DNA of 64,000 nucleotides from Lutjanus erythropterus (lineage: Eukaryota; Chordata; Actinopteri; Lutjaniformes; Lutjanidae). The stretch covers positions 35,784,374 through 35,848,373 of the forward strand of contig CM034606.1 of NCBI GenBank assembly GCA_020091685.1. Direction: 5' to 3'. The notes beneath the pieces were generated by a model, which was not told the DNA's origin, did not search any database, and saw only the letters and a program-made list of their open reading frames with translations. A program made the translations under genes and the position numbers. Below, piece by piece: positions 1 through 13,797 of this stretch (positions within the stretch are counted from its first letter, which is position 1; every line of letters starts with the position of its first letter).

Positions 1-90
1 TTAAGTTATGTTAATATTAACACAGTGAGCTAATGCTTAGCTCATGTTTGCTCAACTTTTCTAAATCAATGAACTGGCAGCTCACTGTTA

Positions 91-186
91 CATTATGACT
101 TGTTTAGGACTCAAAACTTGAAGTTTAGGACTTGGGACATGCCTGTCTTGACTTGAGACTTGAGTGGAAAGACTTACCCGTGACTT
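91..186. repeat. (GACTTGAn) simple-like fish repeat
   Basis: Degenerate GACTTG / ACTTGAGACTTGAGTG units. Related tracts lie at 44750-44905 and 50375-50405. Confidence 0.5.
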
Positions 187-3100
187 TCAAAACAACACCT
201 TGGTCCCAGCTCTACTGGAGAGGTATAATTTACACTCTATTTATCTTTTACAGACCCTCTTTCTGAATGAAGTACTTGCTTGTGTTTACTGGAGGGGTGA
301 TCACTGTAAAAGGATTGTGGTGACTTCATATTATATTGAGTGCTGACCTTTCTTTTTTGATATTAGGTAAGTTATTTTCTGAATTAGTTTCGTTTTTAAA
401 ATTCATTTCTCTCATAACATCATTGATAATAATATTACTAAAGTACACAAATACAAAAATCTCTGAAAGCTAATATCAAGGGTGTTTAAATTGTCAAGCT
501 TGTTTGGTAAGTCTTTCACCAAAATGATATTAATTATTCATAATAATCATTGTTATAATCAACACAGCATACAACATTTTTGGGCTGAATACTTGGAAAC
601 AGTTGATAAAATAATGGGTTTATAAACTGTTTATAATGCATCACCCACTTACTGACTGTGACGGTTCATTTGTAAAAACAGATATCTCCATTCTGACGTA
701 TCTTCCTAAATCATGGTTTGTTTGTGGTTTTTGTGCTCTCCAGGAAATTCCAATCAAACTGGTGTTGGCTTGTTTTGATAAAATATCTCTTTTTTTCTAT
801 TTCATGTTTGTGTATTGTGCAGTCAAGAGAATATCAACCAAACTTTTTGCAGATTTCTGTGCATTTATAAGAAAAGCACCAAGCACGGGGGTCAGCACAG
901 TATGCATATGCTTTTGCACGTTAAGCTATAAGCGAAGGCTTCCGTCAGTCTCACTGACTATGCTTAGATGGGGGGCTTTTACAGCAACTGCAACTGCTAA
1001 GTGTTTGTTGAAGTATGCGAGAGGTTAGCGTCAGTTCTGGAGAAAAGCTTAACCTGACTGCAGCCTCAGTCTCCAGTGATCTGTGTTCCCAGACTCTGCC
1101 AGTAGAAGAACCAAATTTTTCAACTTTTCAGATGGGTTGCTTCAGTGTTTGTGAGAAGGAAAATGGAGAGATAGATGGATGAACTGATGTGTGGAGGACC
1201 ACACCAGAGGTGGACTTTTAAAGCCTTTTGAATAATGAATTGACGAGACTAAACTTTCCGTCTTTGGCCGTTCTTGGAGTAAATCTGTGCGCTTACTGGA
1301 GTGTCACATAACAATGCAACCCGAGCACTCCAACAGAGCCTATCTCACTTCTCACTTCTTCACAATAAAATGCTCCAGTCATCCTCAGGTTGCTGCGGGA
1401 TTTTAGCTTCTCGCTGACTAGTGCAGGACTCAGTGTCTCTGGTAAACCCATAGAGCTGCTGTTGCATTCTTCAACTCACCTCAGAGACCTGATGTGCTAA
1501 CGTCTTTACAAGACAACAAGAAGCAAAGAAGCAGTCCCTACGTGGGAGCACGGCACATTCTTGGGCTACTGAGAGGAATCTTTGGCACTTTGGGTCCACG
1601 TCCAAACTCACACCACAGCAAAGATGTGAATGTGGAGGATAAGATTGTTTCAGCAGAGTGGATGGCACATAAGAAAGGAATGGGAAAAAGAACAGACCAA
1701 GAGAGAGGCACTGATCAGTGTTACTTGGTTGTATTTGTGTACCTTCAGACTGTATTATTCATCAAAGCAAATCATCCTAAAAACAGAAATGACCCTTCAG
1801 GAGGAAGAGCACTCTTGTCATTAATCATGTCTGTTTGTTTTCACAGCATCATAAACTGTGAGAGATGTCTGAGTGCTCTTCCTTCCTGCCCTTCGTCCAA
1901 CAGAAACCTCCAGGTTAAACATCTGAGATAAGAGTGATTAAGATAAATGTATCTCATGGAATTATGAATGCAGTCTTTCAATGCCAATGTCTCACTGTCA
2001 CTGTAAATTAACAAATAATGACCAAGTGTCCAATATTGTCTAGAGCAAGAACAAATAAAGACTGGTTGCCAGTCAAGGGAGGAGTCAGTGGTTGAGATAC
2101 TGTAATAAATCATAAAATGACAATGACATCTCAACTGAGATCAAAGAAACATGTTAAGTTGAAATACTAATGTGCAATGTCAAATGAGTCAGTGTCTGTT
2201 TTATGAGTCATAAGTCATTATTAACAGTCTTATAGAAGGCATAGATGTTTAGTGTAGTTTATATGATTTATAAAAGGACAGTGTGTAATGACATTGATCA
2301 TTTACAAGCAATGAAGACATGGTTGCACCAGATTTAACGAGACACTAATTTCCACTTGTAGTCCTACAAATAACAATAAGATGCAATAAATAAAATTTAA
2401 AGTGTAATACAGACTACAGTAAATGCAGGTGCCTAACATAATAAAAGCAGTAGGTACATACTGCATAGTACAAATACAATATGAAATACACAATAACTAC
2501 CTTATAAAGTGAAATGGAAACTGTTAAATTGGGTAAAATGTTAATGGAGTTTGGCAGACAGTGAGACAGGCAGCAACAGTGGGCTTTTGTTTTTAGGATA
2601 ACAGGCTGAACTTTACATTGAGAAACAACTGACAGAGTAATAAACAGCTGATCAACTCATAGTGGCCATCGCTTGTTACTGTCAGTTTCCCATATTGCGC
2701 ACATCTTACACTCCTGTGGTGCTTCTGCAGTCAGTCCAGTCCCCAGTCTGGGGAGGAGAGAAAGGGGGGAAAGCAACTTGCTTCAACCAAAGATCATATC
2801 TTAAACAGGATTTCCACCTATTTCATATACAGTCTATAGCTCATACTCATTATTCGGACTGCTGTAATAATTTTTGCACCACCCCAAAGCATTGCCATTT
2901 GATGCATTGGAATGAGACTCAACAATGAACTAACTAGAATCACAAGAATCACTTGTAGCTCTTTTAAAATGCTGTGAAAATGTACATTCTCAAAAATATG
3001 GATGAGGAGTTGAGCAGCAAAAAAGACCTGGGTCTCTCTGATTTTGGGGTAAATACATGTACAGTGTTGCTGATACCTCCCTGAAACTCATAAAAGCCAA

Positions 3101-3929
3101 ATTACTACAGCAGGCAAGACCTCCTACTTCAGACCTAAAGAGAGACGGAGACAGACACAGTAAAGTTTGTTCATGTCCATCATCGTGTCTCAAGTATACT
3201 TATTCCCAGATTATCACACGTAATTTTAGGGCCAGAGTGGGTGGGTGGGTGTTTGAGGGTCAGAGGTCGAAATGACCCCTGTAATGGATCCACTTTACAT
3301 TCTGATGTGACGCTTTTAATCCCCACCTCCCACTTTGTGCCACCCCTCCCACTCTGCTCCATCAATAGCCGACATTAACTGCACTGAAAAAGTTCCAGGT
3401 CCTCCGAGAGGCCTATAAAAGGATCGTGGCCTAACCTTGTTATAGACCAGTGATGAGGAGACAGGAGGGCAGTGGATGGGGGTGGAGGTCGAGGTGTTTC
3501 TAGATCTAATGTTCTGTCAAACCATCTTCACCCAGAACATTTCAGATTTTCACTCTTGAGTTTTTGCTAAGCTACTCTACCACTGTTATTATGTTCACTT
3601 GAGTGTCAGAGCAAGATTATTATTGCTGTCAAGTGAATTGTATGATATGAAATACAGCTTATGTGCTGTTAACTGTGTCTGGTGTGGATATGTTAGAGCT
3701 GAAAGAAAACAAAAAATATTAAGCCAAGCAGTTGACTTTTAAATGACATTTTACATTTTAATGTAACTTTGCTGGCTGTGGATGGGTGTGAAACAGAGTG
3801 GAACAGGAGGGAGAACACCGAGACATTAAAATCACAGCCAAGAGAGAATGACCTTTCATTCTGACCCTTTTGGCAGATGTTCGGTCTGATATTTAAAATA
3901 TGGAATTTCAATAGAGACTTATAAAACCT

Positions 3930-4470
3930 GTGTTTCCACTACAGGAAGTTTCTCCAGGGACTAGGAACCTTTGGAGGAACTCAGTGCATGGGACTGCAGG
4001 GATCAGGGTCTAAATTAAGTTCGGGGACATTATTTTGTGCATTAAAAAGCCACTGCTCTGGGGTTCTGCTTTCCAAAAGTACAGGAACTGTGGGGGTGGG
4101 GCTTATAGCACTTAAGATTTCTGAATGGTTGAGTAAATGCTGCATTTCATTTCAGCAATCTGCAGCTGCAAACCAGTTTTTTGTTCATTGTGCTTTGATA
4201 CATCAAACTTACAGTTACAGAACAAAGCAGACAACAGACAGACTGACAACAGTCCAGACCTTGTCAAACTTTCATGCTGTCTGTTGTTGTTGCTGTATAA
4301 TTGCACAGAAACATGACAGCCCTTGTTTTTTCATACATCAGTGGACTAATTTACCTAATCTTTGTGGGTCTTTAGACTGCAGTTACAATAACGGGCTGAA
4401 GTAAAATTTTGGTTCCTTGAAAAGTAGTTCCTTAGACTGAAAGATCCAGGAACAGTGGGTGTACAAGTAC
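3930..4470. mobile_element. Possible DNA-transposon relic (GTGTTTCCACTACAGGAA type)
   Basis: GTGTTTCCACTACAGGAAGT, CCAGGGACTAGGAACC and AAATTAAGTTCGGGGACATT at the left, with GGTTCCTTGAAAAGTAGTTC near 4410, are typical of a common fish repeat. No clean terminal repeats. Confidence 0.4.
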
Positions 4471-7400
4471 ACCATTACACAGTTACATGGGCAGTAAAAG
4501 GACTGTGAATGGCCGACACTCCCTCAAGTCAAACGAGGTCACTGTGGCCGTTCAAAGTTCTATTCTGAGAAACAATTAAGCATCATTATTGCAAAAACCT
4601 GCACTTCTGCCAGTCAATCTGAAGAATCTCTACATAAAGTGGCCCCACAAACCCTGTGGCTTCTGGCCTCATATGAAAAGTCCATTGAGCGTGAGGGGAA
4701 ATGGAATAAGCTCAGCCTCAAGGCTGATGGGGCAAATCAGAGCCGTATGTCAGACACAAAAGGTAAACCATCCATGGGTGAAGCCTCTCATACTGTGTGC
4801 AGCTGGAAATATCGTTGAATTGATTTGAAATATCAGACAGAGGACTTCACTATGATTAAGTAAAGCTCTTAGCACTCTGTGTTAAAGTGGTGCCTGTGGT
4901 ACTTTATACCAAACCACACTTAAAAAATACAATGTTTGGAGAGTGGAAGTTTCTTCTTCAGTATGAGTGACAAAATTTTGGCTTTTTTGGAGCTTTCAGC
5001 TGCATCTCAGGTCTTCATCAACATATGGAACTGCCTCAGGTATCATGACGTGACCTAAGTATGGAAGGTTAAACACAGTATCCCCAGGAATTTGATCCAT
5101 ATTGGGGAATTCTGCACCTGATGATGCCAACATTCACTGCAGGAAGTAATGTGTTCTTTACATAGCAAGGTGGAAAGTGAGGTAAGAGTGTGAAGGTCGT
5201 GCTGGTGGACTGCCTTGTAGTGTGTAAGACTGATACACAGGACCGGAATTCTCACTCTTTCAGAGATCTACAATTACATTTTCCTTTTTGCCTAATCTAT
5301 TGAGAAAAGTGAAATATTGTAAAAAGGTTTGCAATGGAAGATGGCAACATGAAGAAACTGATATCCAACACTTGTTGCTGTGTGTCGTACAGGATACACT
5401 ACAAATCAAAGTTGAGCTGGCCTCAACTTTTCTCAGCACTCGGCTGCAGTGTAGCTACCCACATTTGTCTGTTTTGTAGCTTTGTTGCCAGTAATGTGAA
5501 CATACAGTAAGTCCTGACCCAGACGACCAACATTTTAAATTGAGACCAGGTAGTTTGCATTCCCTAACATCAAACATCATCATATAAGAGGGAGCATTCA
5601 TGAGACCTGTATAAAGGTCACACAATCCAAAAAGTTCTTTAATGGTGACAAATGTCCCACACCTTTACAGAATACTGGGGACATTCCTAAAACATAGCTC
5701 CTTATATGACTTTGGAGAGACATTCCATTTTGGTTATTTTATGGTCACATTGCAACATAGTTACTATCTGGTCCCCTACTGGTCATATAAGAACATTTTG
5801 TTGAGGAACAGAACATTTACATACAGAACATTTGCATTTGGACCTAAGTTGATCATAATAAAGATACTAAAAGTTCTGCAAACATTATGGGAATGGGTTA
5901 GTTTCTTAAACATTCCCAGATTGTCCGGAATGTTCCCTGAAAGTCCATTTGAAGAACTTCACATAGTTCTGTGAAAAAAAAAGAGTTAGGATTATTTTGT
6001 CAAAAACATTACAATGAAATTCGAGCTTAAAATTAGAAGTAACAAGTCACTCCTGTAAGATTTACTGAAGGTTCTTGCTTTTTCTTGTTGCTTAAACATC
6101 TTGGCTATTTCCACTCAAGGACACAATGGAAGGCAAGAACACATACATGTCTAATATAAAAACAACACATGGTTAAAAAAAAAAAAGGAAACACTGTAGG
6201 TATGAGCTGCTCAACTGATTCAGAGCCTGATAGTGGAGTCAGTGGGTGCTGTTTAGTACAGACAGACAAAAAGAAGGAGAGTCCTTGGAAACCAACAGAA
6301 TATCACCTGTCACCAGCTCGCTGCTTCTAAAGCTCCATCCAGAAGAATACAGCTCTTTAGAAGCTGAACATTAAAGCCGCATTTGGCACAGCTCCTTTTC
6401 CTGTAGTCCAGGTTGTGGGTTTCAGCTTTCCACATTCCTCAACCGTTTTCAAAGCCAAATATGTGGACGGGTTCTCCAAGCAAGCAACTTTAAATGCAGA
6501 GTGGAGCAACATCTCAGCAGAAATCCAATTACAGAGAGAAGTCTATAATCCACAGCAAACCTGAGCCTCTAGACTGCAAATAATCAAACCACTGAATGAA
6601 TACAAACATCACAGAGTCCTGTGTTATTCAATATACAAACTTCAGGTTAAGCTGAGATGCATCAGAAGCAGAATCTTGTGGATTGTTGTCCCACAGTTTG
6701 ATTTAGAGGGGAAACATTAAGGCTGGGCAGTAACTTCAAATTTAATATTACCCAGTTGTGGTCTCTGGTGATTATTAATATACAATCCTTTCACTAGGGG
6801 GCAGCAGATATGGGAGCAATTACGACACATTTCGCCAGTGAAATGTCAGCGGTGTCAAGAAATATAACCAACACCAACTATAAACCAGCATAATAATGCT
6901 ATTACCAACATTAACCAGCTAAACAGACATGACCCCAACTTTAATTGAAAATGGTTTGCAGCTTGATGCTGTGACACTGGTAGTTTGAACTTAACATTAC
7001 AACCCCCCCCCCCCCCAAGTAGATGTTCTCAACTCCAGAAAACCATGTCAATATTGTTGATTCGGCACAACCCTAAATTGTGTCCACTGTGAATGTGTCC
7101 AATGTGGTTTACACTGAAAATGACTTGTAGCCCGATGCTTTGTCACCATGAGTCGAAACAAACCATGAGAGAGGAGGAGAAATCATAAAAAGTCAAGAAG
7201 ACCAACAAATAGTCTTCTGTCTATAACAAAAAATGCTGAGTGTTGATTATGTCTATTACTGGCAATAATCAAATGGGCCAACATATGCTTAGAGTCTGTG
7301 GGATTACACAATGGAGCGAGCTCTGTCTCTGGTTCTATTGCCTGCCTGCATTATTGTAGATATTGAGCACTGGCATTGCATTTCCTGTGTATTGGTAGTC

Positions 7401-8278
7401 TTGAAGCGTAATTTAACACTTCAAATCACAGTTACATCCATGAGACACAAGCAGCTGTATAGATTACATTAAGAGCAGAAACTAGGGTGCAGATTCTAGA
7501 GATTATTTTTTATAACATCTTAGTTGTGATAGTAAGTTCATTAAAATGGTGGCACAGGAAAAACAATCATCAATCAGAGCCTTGCACTCTGTACTGTAGA
7601 CTTAAACTAGCTACCCTCTGGTTGCCAAACTAAGTCCCTCTGGCAGGCATAATTAACTTTCTTTGCCCACAGGCCACTTTTTAAATTGACAGGAGGCCAG
7701 GGGCCAGTTACTACACAAACCTTGATAATAATGTTTTTTATCAGATAAAATAATGAAATTTTCTGTGCTACCTTGCATACAGCAATTGTCCTTTGGCAAA
7801 TTGAACACAGTGTTCTAGGATTGGTATGAGATGGCAAAATCAAGGCAAATTTATCTTTCATTTTATATTGAATGACCTGATTTTATTGTGGACCTTTCCA
7901 CGTTTGCTGTTCTGACTGCCACAATGCTGTGCAGGCATACAGAAAACAAGTGCCACTACAGGAGGAAGTTACAGGGGTTCTGGACCCACTTTCCTATGAA
8001 AAATGGAGTCCATTTATTGTCATTGTGTGTTAGAAAATGGTCCGAGGGCCAGATTTTGCTTATGGGTTGCAAGTTGAGCATCCATGCCCAATGGCAGTTA
8101 CTTTTACTGCAACCCAACAGAATGAATAAAAGCAAATTATTTCTAAAAAATATGTCTTCATTACAAGGGAGGTACTTCAAATTTTACTGACAGTTTCAGA
8201 ATTTTAAACTTTATATAATCTGTAAAGATTACTTAAAGATGTTGCTTCCCTCTTAAGGCCACATGTTGAAGAGGCCAG

Positions 8279-8310
8279 TGTGTGTGTGTGTGTGTGTGTG
8301 CGTGTGCGCG
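8279..8310. repeat. (TG)n microsatellite
   Basis: TG repeat ending in CG/TG variants. Confidence 0.93.
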
Positions 8311-8636
8311 TTCCCTTCGGTGGAGTCTTTTAAGTGCCTGCAATTACAACTGAACTTTGAAGGTGATACATGACCTTTTGCAAATGAGCTACTGCAATTT
8401 TAACTACCATTCCCTCTGCCCTCCTTCAGCCAGCTGAAGGAAAAAGAAAAGAAACCAACCGATTCTCAGCTCTGGTCCTGAAAACGCCTCTGAAACGTGC
8501 TGTTGTTGGCCAGCTGCCCAGCTCTGTTAACATAAGAGCACGCTCCCTGTGGGTTTACTAAATCACTCTGATACCCACAGGATGTCTGGAGCAAAGCAGC
8601 ACAGGCCTCACAGACCGTATGCCAAACTGGGAGCTG

Positions 8637-8675
8637 GTGTGTGTGTTCATGTGTGTGTCTGTGTGTGTGTGTGTT
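8637..8675. repeat. Interrupted (TG)n microsatellite
   Basis: Two GT runs separated by TTCATG and TCTG. Confidence 0.9.
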
Positions 8676-9635
8676 TTTCAGGGGATCTCGGTCACGGAGC
8701 TGTGGATAACTCACCCTCTTGACAACTTACAGTATGACAATTTTGGCTCAGTGTTCCCTGTAAGCAGTAATTAGAGAATAAACGTATCTTAATGACTGCC
8801 ATTAGCTTAACAGAGCTGATGTGGTGACACACCAGCAGTGTGTCCCTGCACAGTGGGTGTGTTCCAAAGAAAGAGCTCGGTGTTGGTCTCGACACACCAC
8901 AGTATGTGTTTCCATATGTTTCCATCTTGCAAGTAAATTGTCAAACAAAATAAAGCCCTAATTGAGTGTTTTCACCAGCTCTTTTTAATGCAATTATTCA
9001 GCAGTCCAAACACCTGAAAACAAACACCATCTTCAGGAGTCATACTGATCATTTGGAGTGGGGCGAATTAATTTAATTCTCTGCCATAGAATACACATAT
9101 ACACATGTTCACACCAGGGTTGGGCTGATAGTCAACCACTGAGTCCTCTACCATCATAAGACCAAGAATTAAAAGCCTTCTGTATTTAACATAGTGTGTC
9201 CCTTCAGAGTTGCCATGAGGCAGGAGTCATTGCTGAAGTTCTGTACTGATGTGGCAGAAAAAATAAAAGGATGTTATGTCTCCATGTCCCATTTTTTATT
9301 TTCTTACTTAAATTGCCCAGTTAGATGAAGCCAAGGCACTCTTTTCTGCGGATACTGTTAGTTCTATTATTTTCTTAGCTTAACCTCTGTAGTATAGCTA
9401 GGCAGCTAACTTTATTTCAACCTCCAGAGGCTGAACACAGATATGTTACAGATATGTGGTGTGTAACAATAATATCATCCATATGTTTCACAGTGGACAT
9501 CATCATATGCCAATTCAGTAGACATCGTCCAACCTTTGATCACACCTAAAGATCCAGTTCATGGAACCGATGTGATGCGTTGTCATAAAGACGGCGGATA
9601 AAAGACAACAAACATCCCAATTTCTACATGGACAT

Positions 9636-9962
9636 TAGGGATGAATGATTTGGAACAAATTTCTAATTGCTATTATTTTGACTTATATTGTATTATTGTG
9701 TTATGATTTGAGATATTTTTATTGAAAAACACATTAAAATGATTGTGGTGTGTTATTTTTTCAGGGATCTGTACTGAATAAAGATGTTTTCTGAAGTCTA
9801 AAGAATGACATGTTGGTCAGGTCACCTCTGTAGCACCACAGTATTTCACTTAAAATGGTATTTTGTCACACAGTTAAACTTGAACAAATATTGCACATTG
9901 TGCGATTTGAAAAATGCAGTAGACCATGTTGCAATTTCGATAAAATTAATTGTTCACCCCTA
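9636..9962. mobile_element. hAT-like MITE, related to 43960-44189
   Basis: Begins TAGGGATGAATG and ends ATTGTTCACCCCTA. Flanks ATGGACAT (9628-9635) and CTGGATAT (9963-9970) match at 6 of 8. Internal GATCTGTACTGAATAAAGATG matches the corresponding GGTCCGTACTGAACAAACATG of the 44-kb copy in a 327-bp body. Confidence 0.72.
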
Positions 9963-10846
9963 CTGGATATGGTTCATCGTGGAGCACCATCAGCTTCTGC
10001 TCACACTGGGGTTGATCTGGATCATATCAGCGGACTTTAGAGGATCTTGTCTTATAAGACAGGAGGTATTTAATAATTTAATAAAGCAGGCATTTCTCAC
10101 TTCATCATCCAGTCCAGGTTTGTCCTGTCAGTCCACATTTTGGTAGCAAACATGCTGCTAGTTCACCAGTCACCACAACAGGAAGAGAAAATGTTTTTGT
10201 ACCAATGAAACAACATACAATGCTAAGCTTCTGTGACTGGTTTGAATGGTGATCACATCAGAAATGAACCGTTCGCTTGATCACCCCTTTGAGGTGTACC
10301 AGGGAGTAACTGTCCACACCAGAGTTCAAACTCACACCAACCCAAACAAACTGTTCCATTCAACCAGACTAAACAAGGCTGGTGTGAACACGCCCTAAGT
10401 GGCACTGCTGGGGGCAGATTACAGCAAACAAACTGTGACTAATTAATGTTCATATCATATGTAACTTGCCAAAAAACCAAAAAGTCTGTGTGGTTGTCTG
10501 GGTAATGTGCTGTCTGCAGGTGGACTGTGGACAGTGTGTTTCAGCATTCCAACAACACCAATGGAGAGTCGTCTGTCTCTCACAGTTTTATGAAAATCTG
10601 ATCAGCGTAACACTTCTGAATGTGGACCATTGCACAATGCATTTGAGATCAGACCTGTCACACACAGGCAGTAAGGAACAAAGACTCTGATTGGTCCACT
10701 GACTCAATCCAAGGCATCATATGTTATTTTGAAGTATAGTTACATTTTACTTACCTGCATATATGCTAGTTATGAACTTACTTACTGTCTTAGAACCCAG
10801 AATACAATCAAAATAACACAATGTCAGTATTTTCCACTTCATACAG

Positions 10847-10920
10847 TCAAGTTAATTTTATTTCTTTCGCCCAATATCACAAATCATAAATTTGCCTCAA
10901 GGGGCTTCAAGGCGCCTCTA
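10847..10920 (+). repeat. Possible GAGGAAAAACT-family 5' fragment
   Basis: GTCAAGTTAATTTTATTTCT, CCCAATATCACAAATCATAA and CAAGGGGCTTCAAGGCGC resemble the start of this fish repeat. Confidence 0.45.
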
Positions 10921-11978
10921 GACCACCTCTTGCACATGTATATCCTATATTACATGCAGTACAGATACTTTTCCATCCAACTGCAAATATTTAAAGTTTA
11001 AAGTAAAATATGTTTTGGGGGAAATGCTGTAAAAATGTCTCCTAAAAGTGTTGGATGTGAAACTGTGGAGTTGAGCATGAAGGGCAGTGGACCATGGTGT
11101 ATGTTGTGCAGCATTTGTTCACTAAGTGGCTTCAAGGACTCGTACAGTCTGTTGCCACAGTAGTAATAGTGTAAAACCGCAAGTGTGATATTCACACAGG
11201 GACTAATTAACACCACAAAAAGGCTGAAATGTGTGAACACAAGCAATGTGTCAGTGAAGTGTGAATTCAACAAACACATTTGGTTTGGAGTGGGTCGGCT
11301 TGTCCAAAAAAGCTGTTAACTTTCCACTCTCAGGCTGCACATTTGTGCTAATTGCCAGTAAAACTGTTCTTAACAGCATAACATGAACAATCATAGGGGC
11401 TAAACATCAGATCCACCAGCTCTGATGGTAGTAGTTAAACCTGTAAGTTGTTTTGTTGCGAATATCAGGACCATCTGGAAAACAACTCAGCTGTCCATGA
11501 GAATAACATCTGACTTTGAAAATGAAGCTGAGGTGCATGTGTGTTTGGTGGTTTTCATCCAATGCAAACAAATGCTGTTTTGCATTCACATATTTCAGTT
11601 TTTACCTTCAGTTCCTTGGCTGCATGTTCATGAGAAAGATTTCAGCCAAGTCTCACTAAACATGAGATAGTCTGTCCTTTTTTCCTCACCTCTTCTTCCT
11701 CTTAGAGGATCAATCTGATTTATTACAACTTGAGTCTTTCTTGTAGTTTTGGCCATGATTACTATCTGTAACAGTGATGTATGAACCAAGTTAATGGTCT
11801 GAGAAGTCTGACAGATCAAGAAATATGAGCAGTTAGACAGCCAGGCTGTAAACAACACTCCAGGTTAGTCAAACTTATTTGGAAGACAAAATGAATATAC
11901 AGACAGATCTTTTTCAGATCTTTTTTGGCTTACTTAAAGGTCCATTGCGTCAGATTTTAGATAGCTAGATGGATGGAC

Positions 11979-11992
11979 AGATAGATAGATAT

Positions 11993-12077
<85 letters not shown>
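11979..12077. repeat. (GATA)n microsatellite
   Basis: About 24 GATA/TAGA units with one ATAT interruption near 11991. Confidence 0.97.
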
Positions 12078-12647
12078 ACCCTGACTTTAGCCTAGGGCTA
12101 ACTGGCCCTGCTTTGCAGAAGGGTTAGCCCTGACTTTGCAGGGGTTATCCCCTGAGTGTGTGTGAAATGGGGCTAAATTATCTCGGGGTTAACTCTTAAC
12201 CCAGGGCTAAGAATATGCAATGTGTAAAGCCCTTTAGATAGTTTTTTTTATTAATGAAATAGAAAAATGCATTGGGTTATACTGCAGATTTTAAAACATA
12301 ACTGGTACAGAGAGCTAGTAAACTGCATTATTCTATACATTATAAATATATATTTAACACTAGCCAGTAATGTTTTCAGATTAGATTTGCTGTCATTTGA
12401 TGACAAGATTGTGTTCACATTTAGAAAAGACAATGGTGACTGTGGACATTTAGACAAACATTTACAGCAGGGCTCCAAACTCACTTTTTAACCACCTTCC
12501 CAAAACTCATGGGGGGGGCGGGGGGGGGTTACTGACATTGTTCTACAGCAGCCGTACGGCTGCCTCTGATGTGTCTGCACACAGTTTTATTCATCGGCCT
12601 TGTTAGCGCAGACACTGGCCAACTCTGATCACAGAATGCCAGATACT

Positions 12648-12793
12648 TGGCCCAGTGATGCCCTTATTAAGTGGATTGTATCTCAGCCATGAGGTGTATT
12701 GATAGCCTGCTTAATTGATCCACCACTTACTTGGTCTATTACGACATCTCATGGCTGATATGCAGTCCACTTAATAAGAGCATCACTAGGGCT
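12648..12793. repeat. Imperfect ~55-bp inverted repeat
   Basis: The left arm from 12651 (CCCAGTGATGCCCTTATTAA, then GTGGATTG and TCAGCCATGAG) pairs with the right arm ending at 12793 (CTCATGGCTGA, then CAGTCCAC and TTAATAAGAGCATCACTAGG). About 45 bp separates the arms. It may be a solitary palindromic MITE. Confidence 0.75.
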
Positions 12794-13766
12794 CATAATG
12801 ATCCAGTGGATCAGATCATTGAATTATGAAGTCTAATTCATGATTAGGACCAAGCAACCCAATAGCTGACATGGAAATGTCAGACAAAAGAATGGACTCA
12901 CGAAAAGGCTTAAACTTGTGTAGTATCAAATACTCAGCCTGAACATTTCTATAGTCCAAACATACACCTCTGACCTGCTGTGGTTTGTGTATTAAAACAC
13001 AACAAACACAGAAAAGTCACGTCAGTACATTTTAAACCCTGTGGGGCTGCAGCACCGTGCCAATACAGACTCTATTTGGAAGCCCTTTTTCCCGTAAGAG
13101 GCAGCTGAAGAGTAATTGTACTTTGGGGAGTTGGGGTGCGCTAGGGGAAGGTCAGATTCAATTACATCTAATTTCACCTTGCTGTATTCACTACCATGCT
13201 TCTATCTGGACCAGCAGAAATGGTCGCTTGTTTGCAGTCAGCTCTTGCTGAATGAGAGTGTATTTTCTAAACCCACTCACACACACACATGCAGAGAACA
13301 GGCCAACATGAAACAAGATCAAATGGAGCTTTGCTTTAGAAAAGCTTATTTGCAAAACCAGATAAGCATTACTCTTCATTCATGATTCATGATTTTGAGT
13401 GCACAATAAACATTGTAGAATCTGGTTTTGTTTTTTTTGTTTGTTTTTTTTTGGGGGGGGTCACTTTTTTTGTGTGTCATGCAGTGTTGTTTTTCATTAT
13501 TTGTTTCAATGGGTATTTTTTGTCATTTAGATTTGAAATTCTGAAGTTCAGAGATGTTCATGTTGATTTGTATATAAGAATAAGCTTAATTAGTGCTGTC
13601 AAAACACAAACACACACTATGTCCCTATTTGCATTTCTCAAATTCAATCATGACGAGACAGAGTGCAGGAGGCCAAATGGGCCGTAAAAACACTTCTCTC
13701 TGAGTTGGCTTTGAACACTTTCCAAACAAGATGCTAACAAGTTCAGGGCGTGAGTGGTGTGCTGGT

Positions 13767-13797
13767 TGTGTGTGTTTGTGTATGTGTGTGTGTTGTG
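13767..13797. repeat. Interrupted (TG)n microsatellite
   Basis: GT repeat with TTTG and TATG interruptions. Confidence 0.85.

Noticed and set aside
636..1028. 130-codon plus-strand ORF
   Set aside because: Low-complexity, Cys/Phe-rich random-looking translation with no domain and no repeat or gene context.
3361..3440. Possible third collagen exon or promoter (GGACCTGGAAC on minus; CCTATAAAAGG on plus)
   Set aside because: The minus frame does not keep Gly every third residue and lacks a donor. The TATA-like string has no associated gene.
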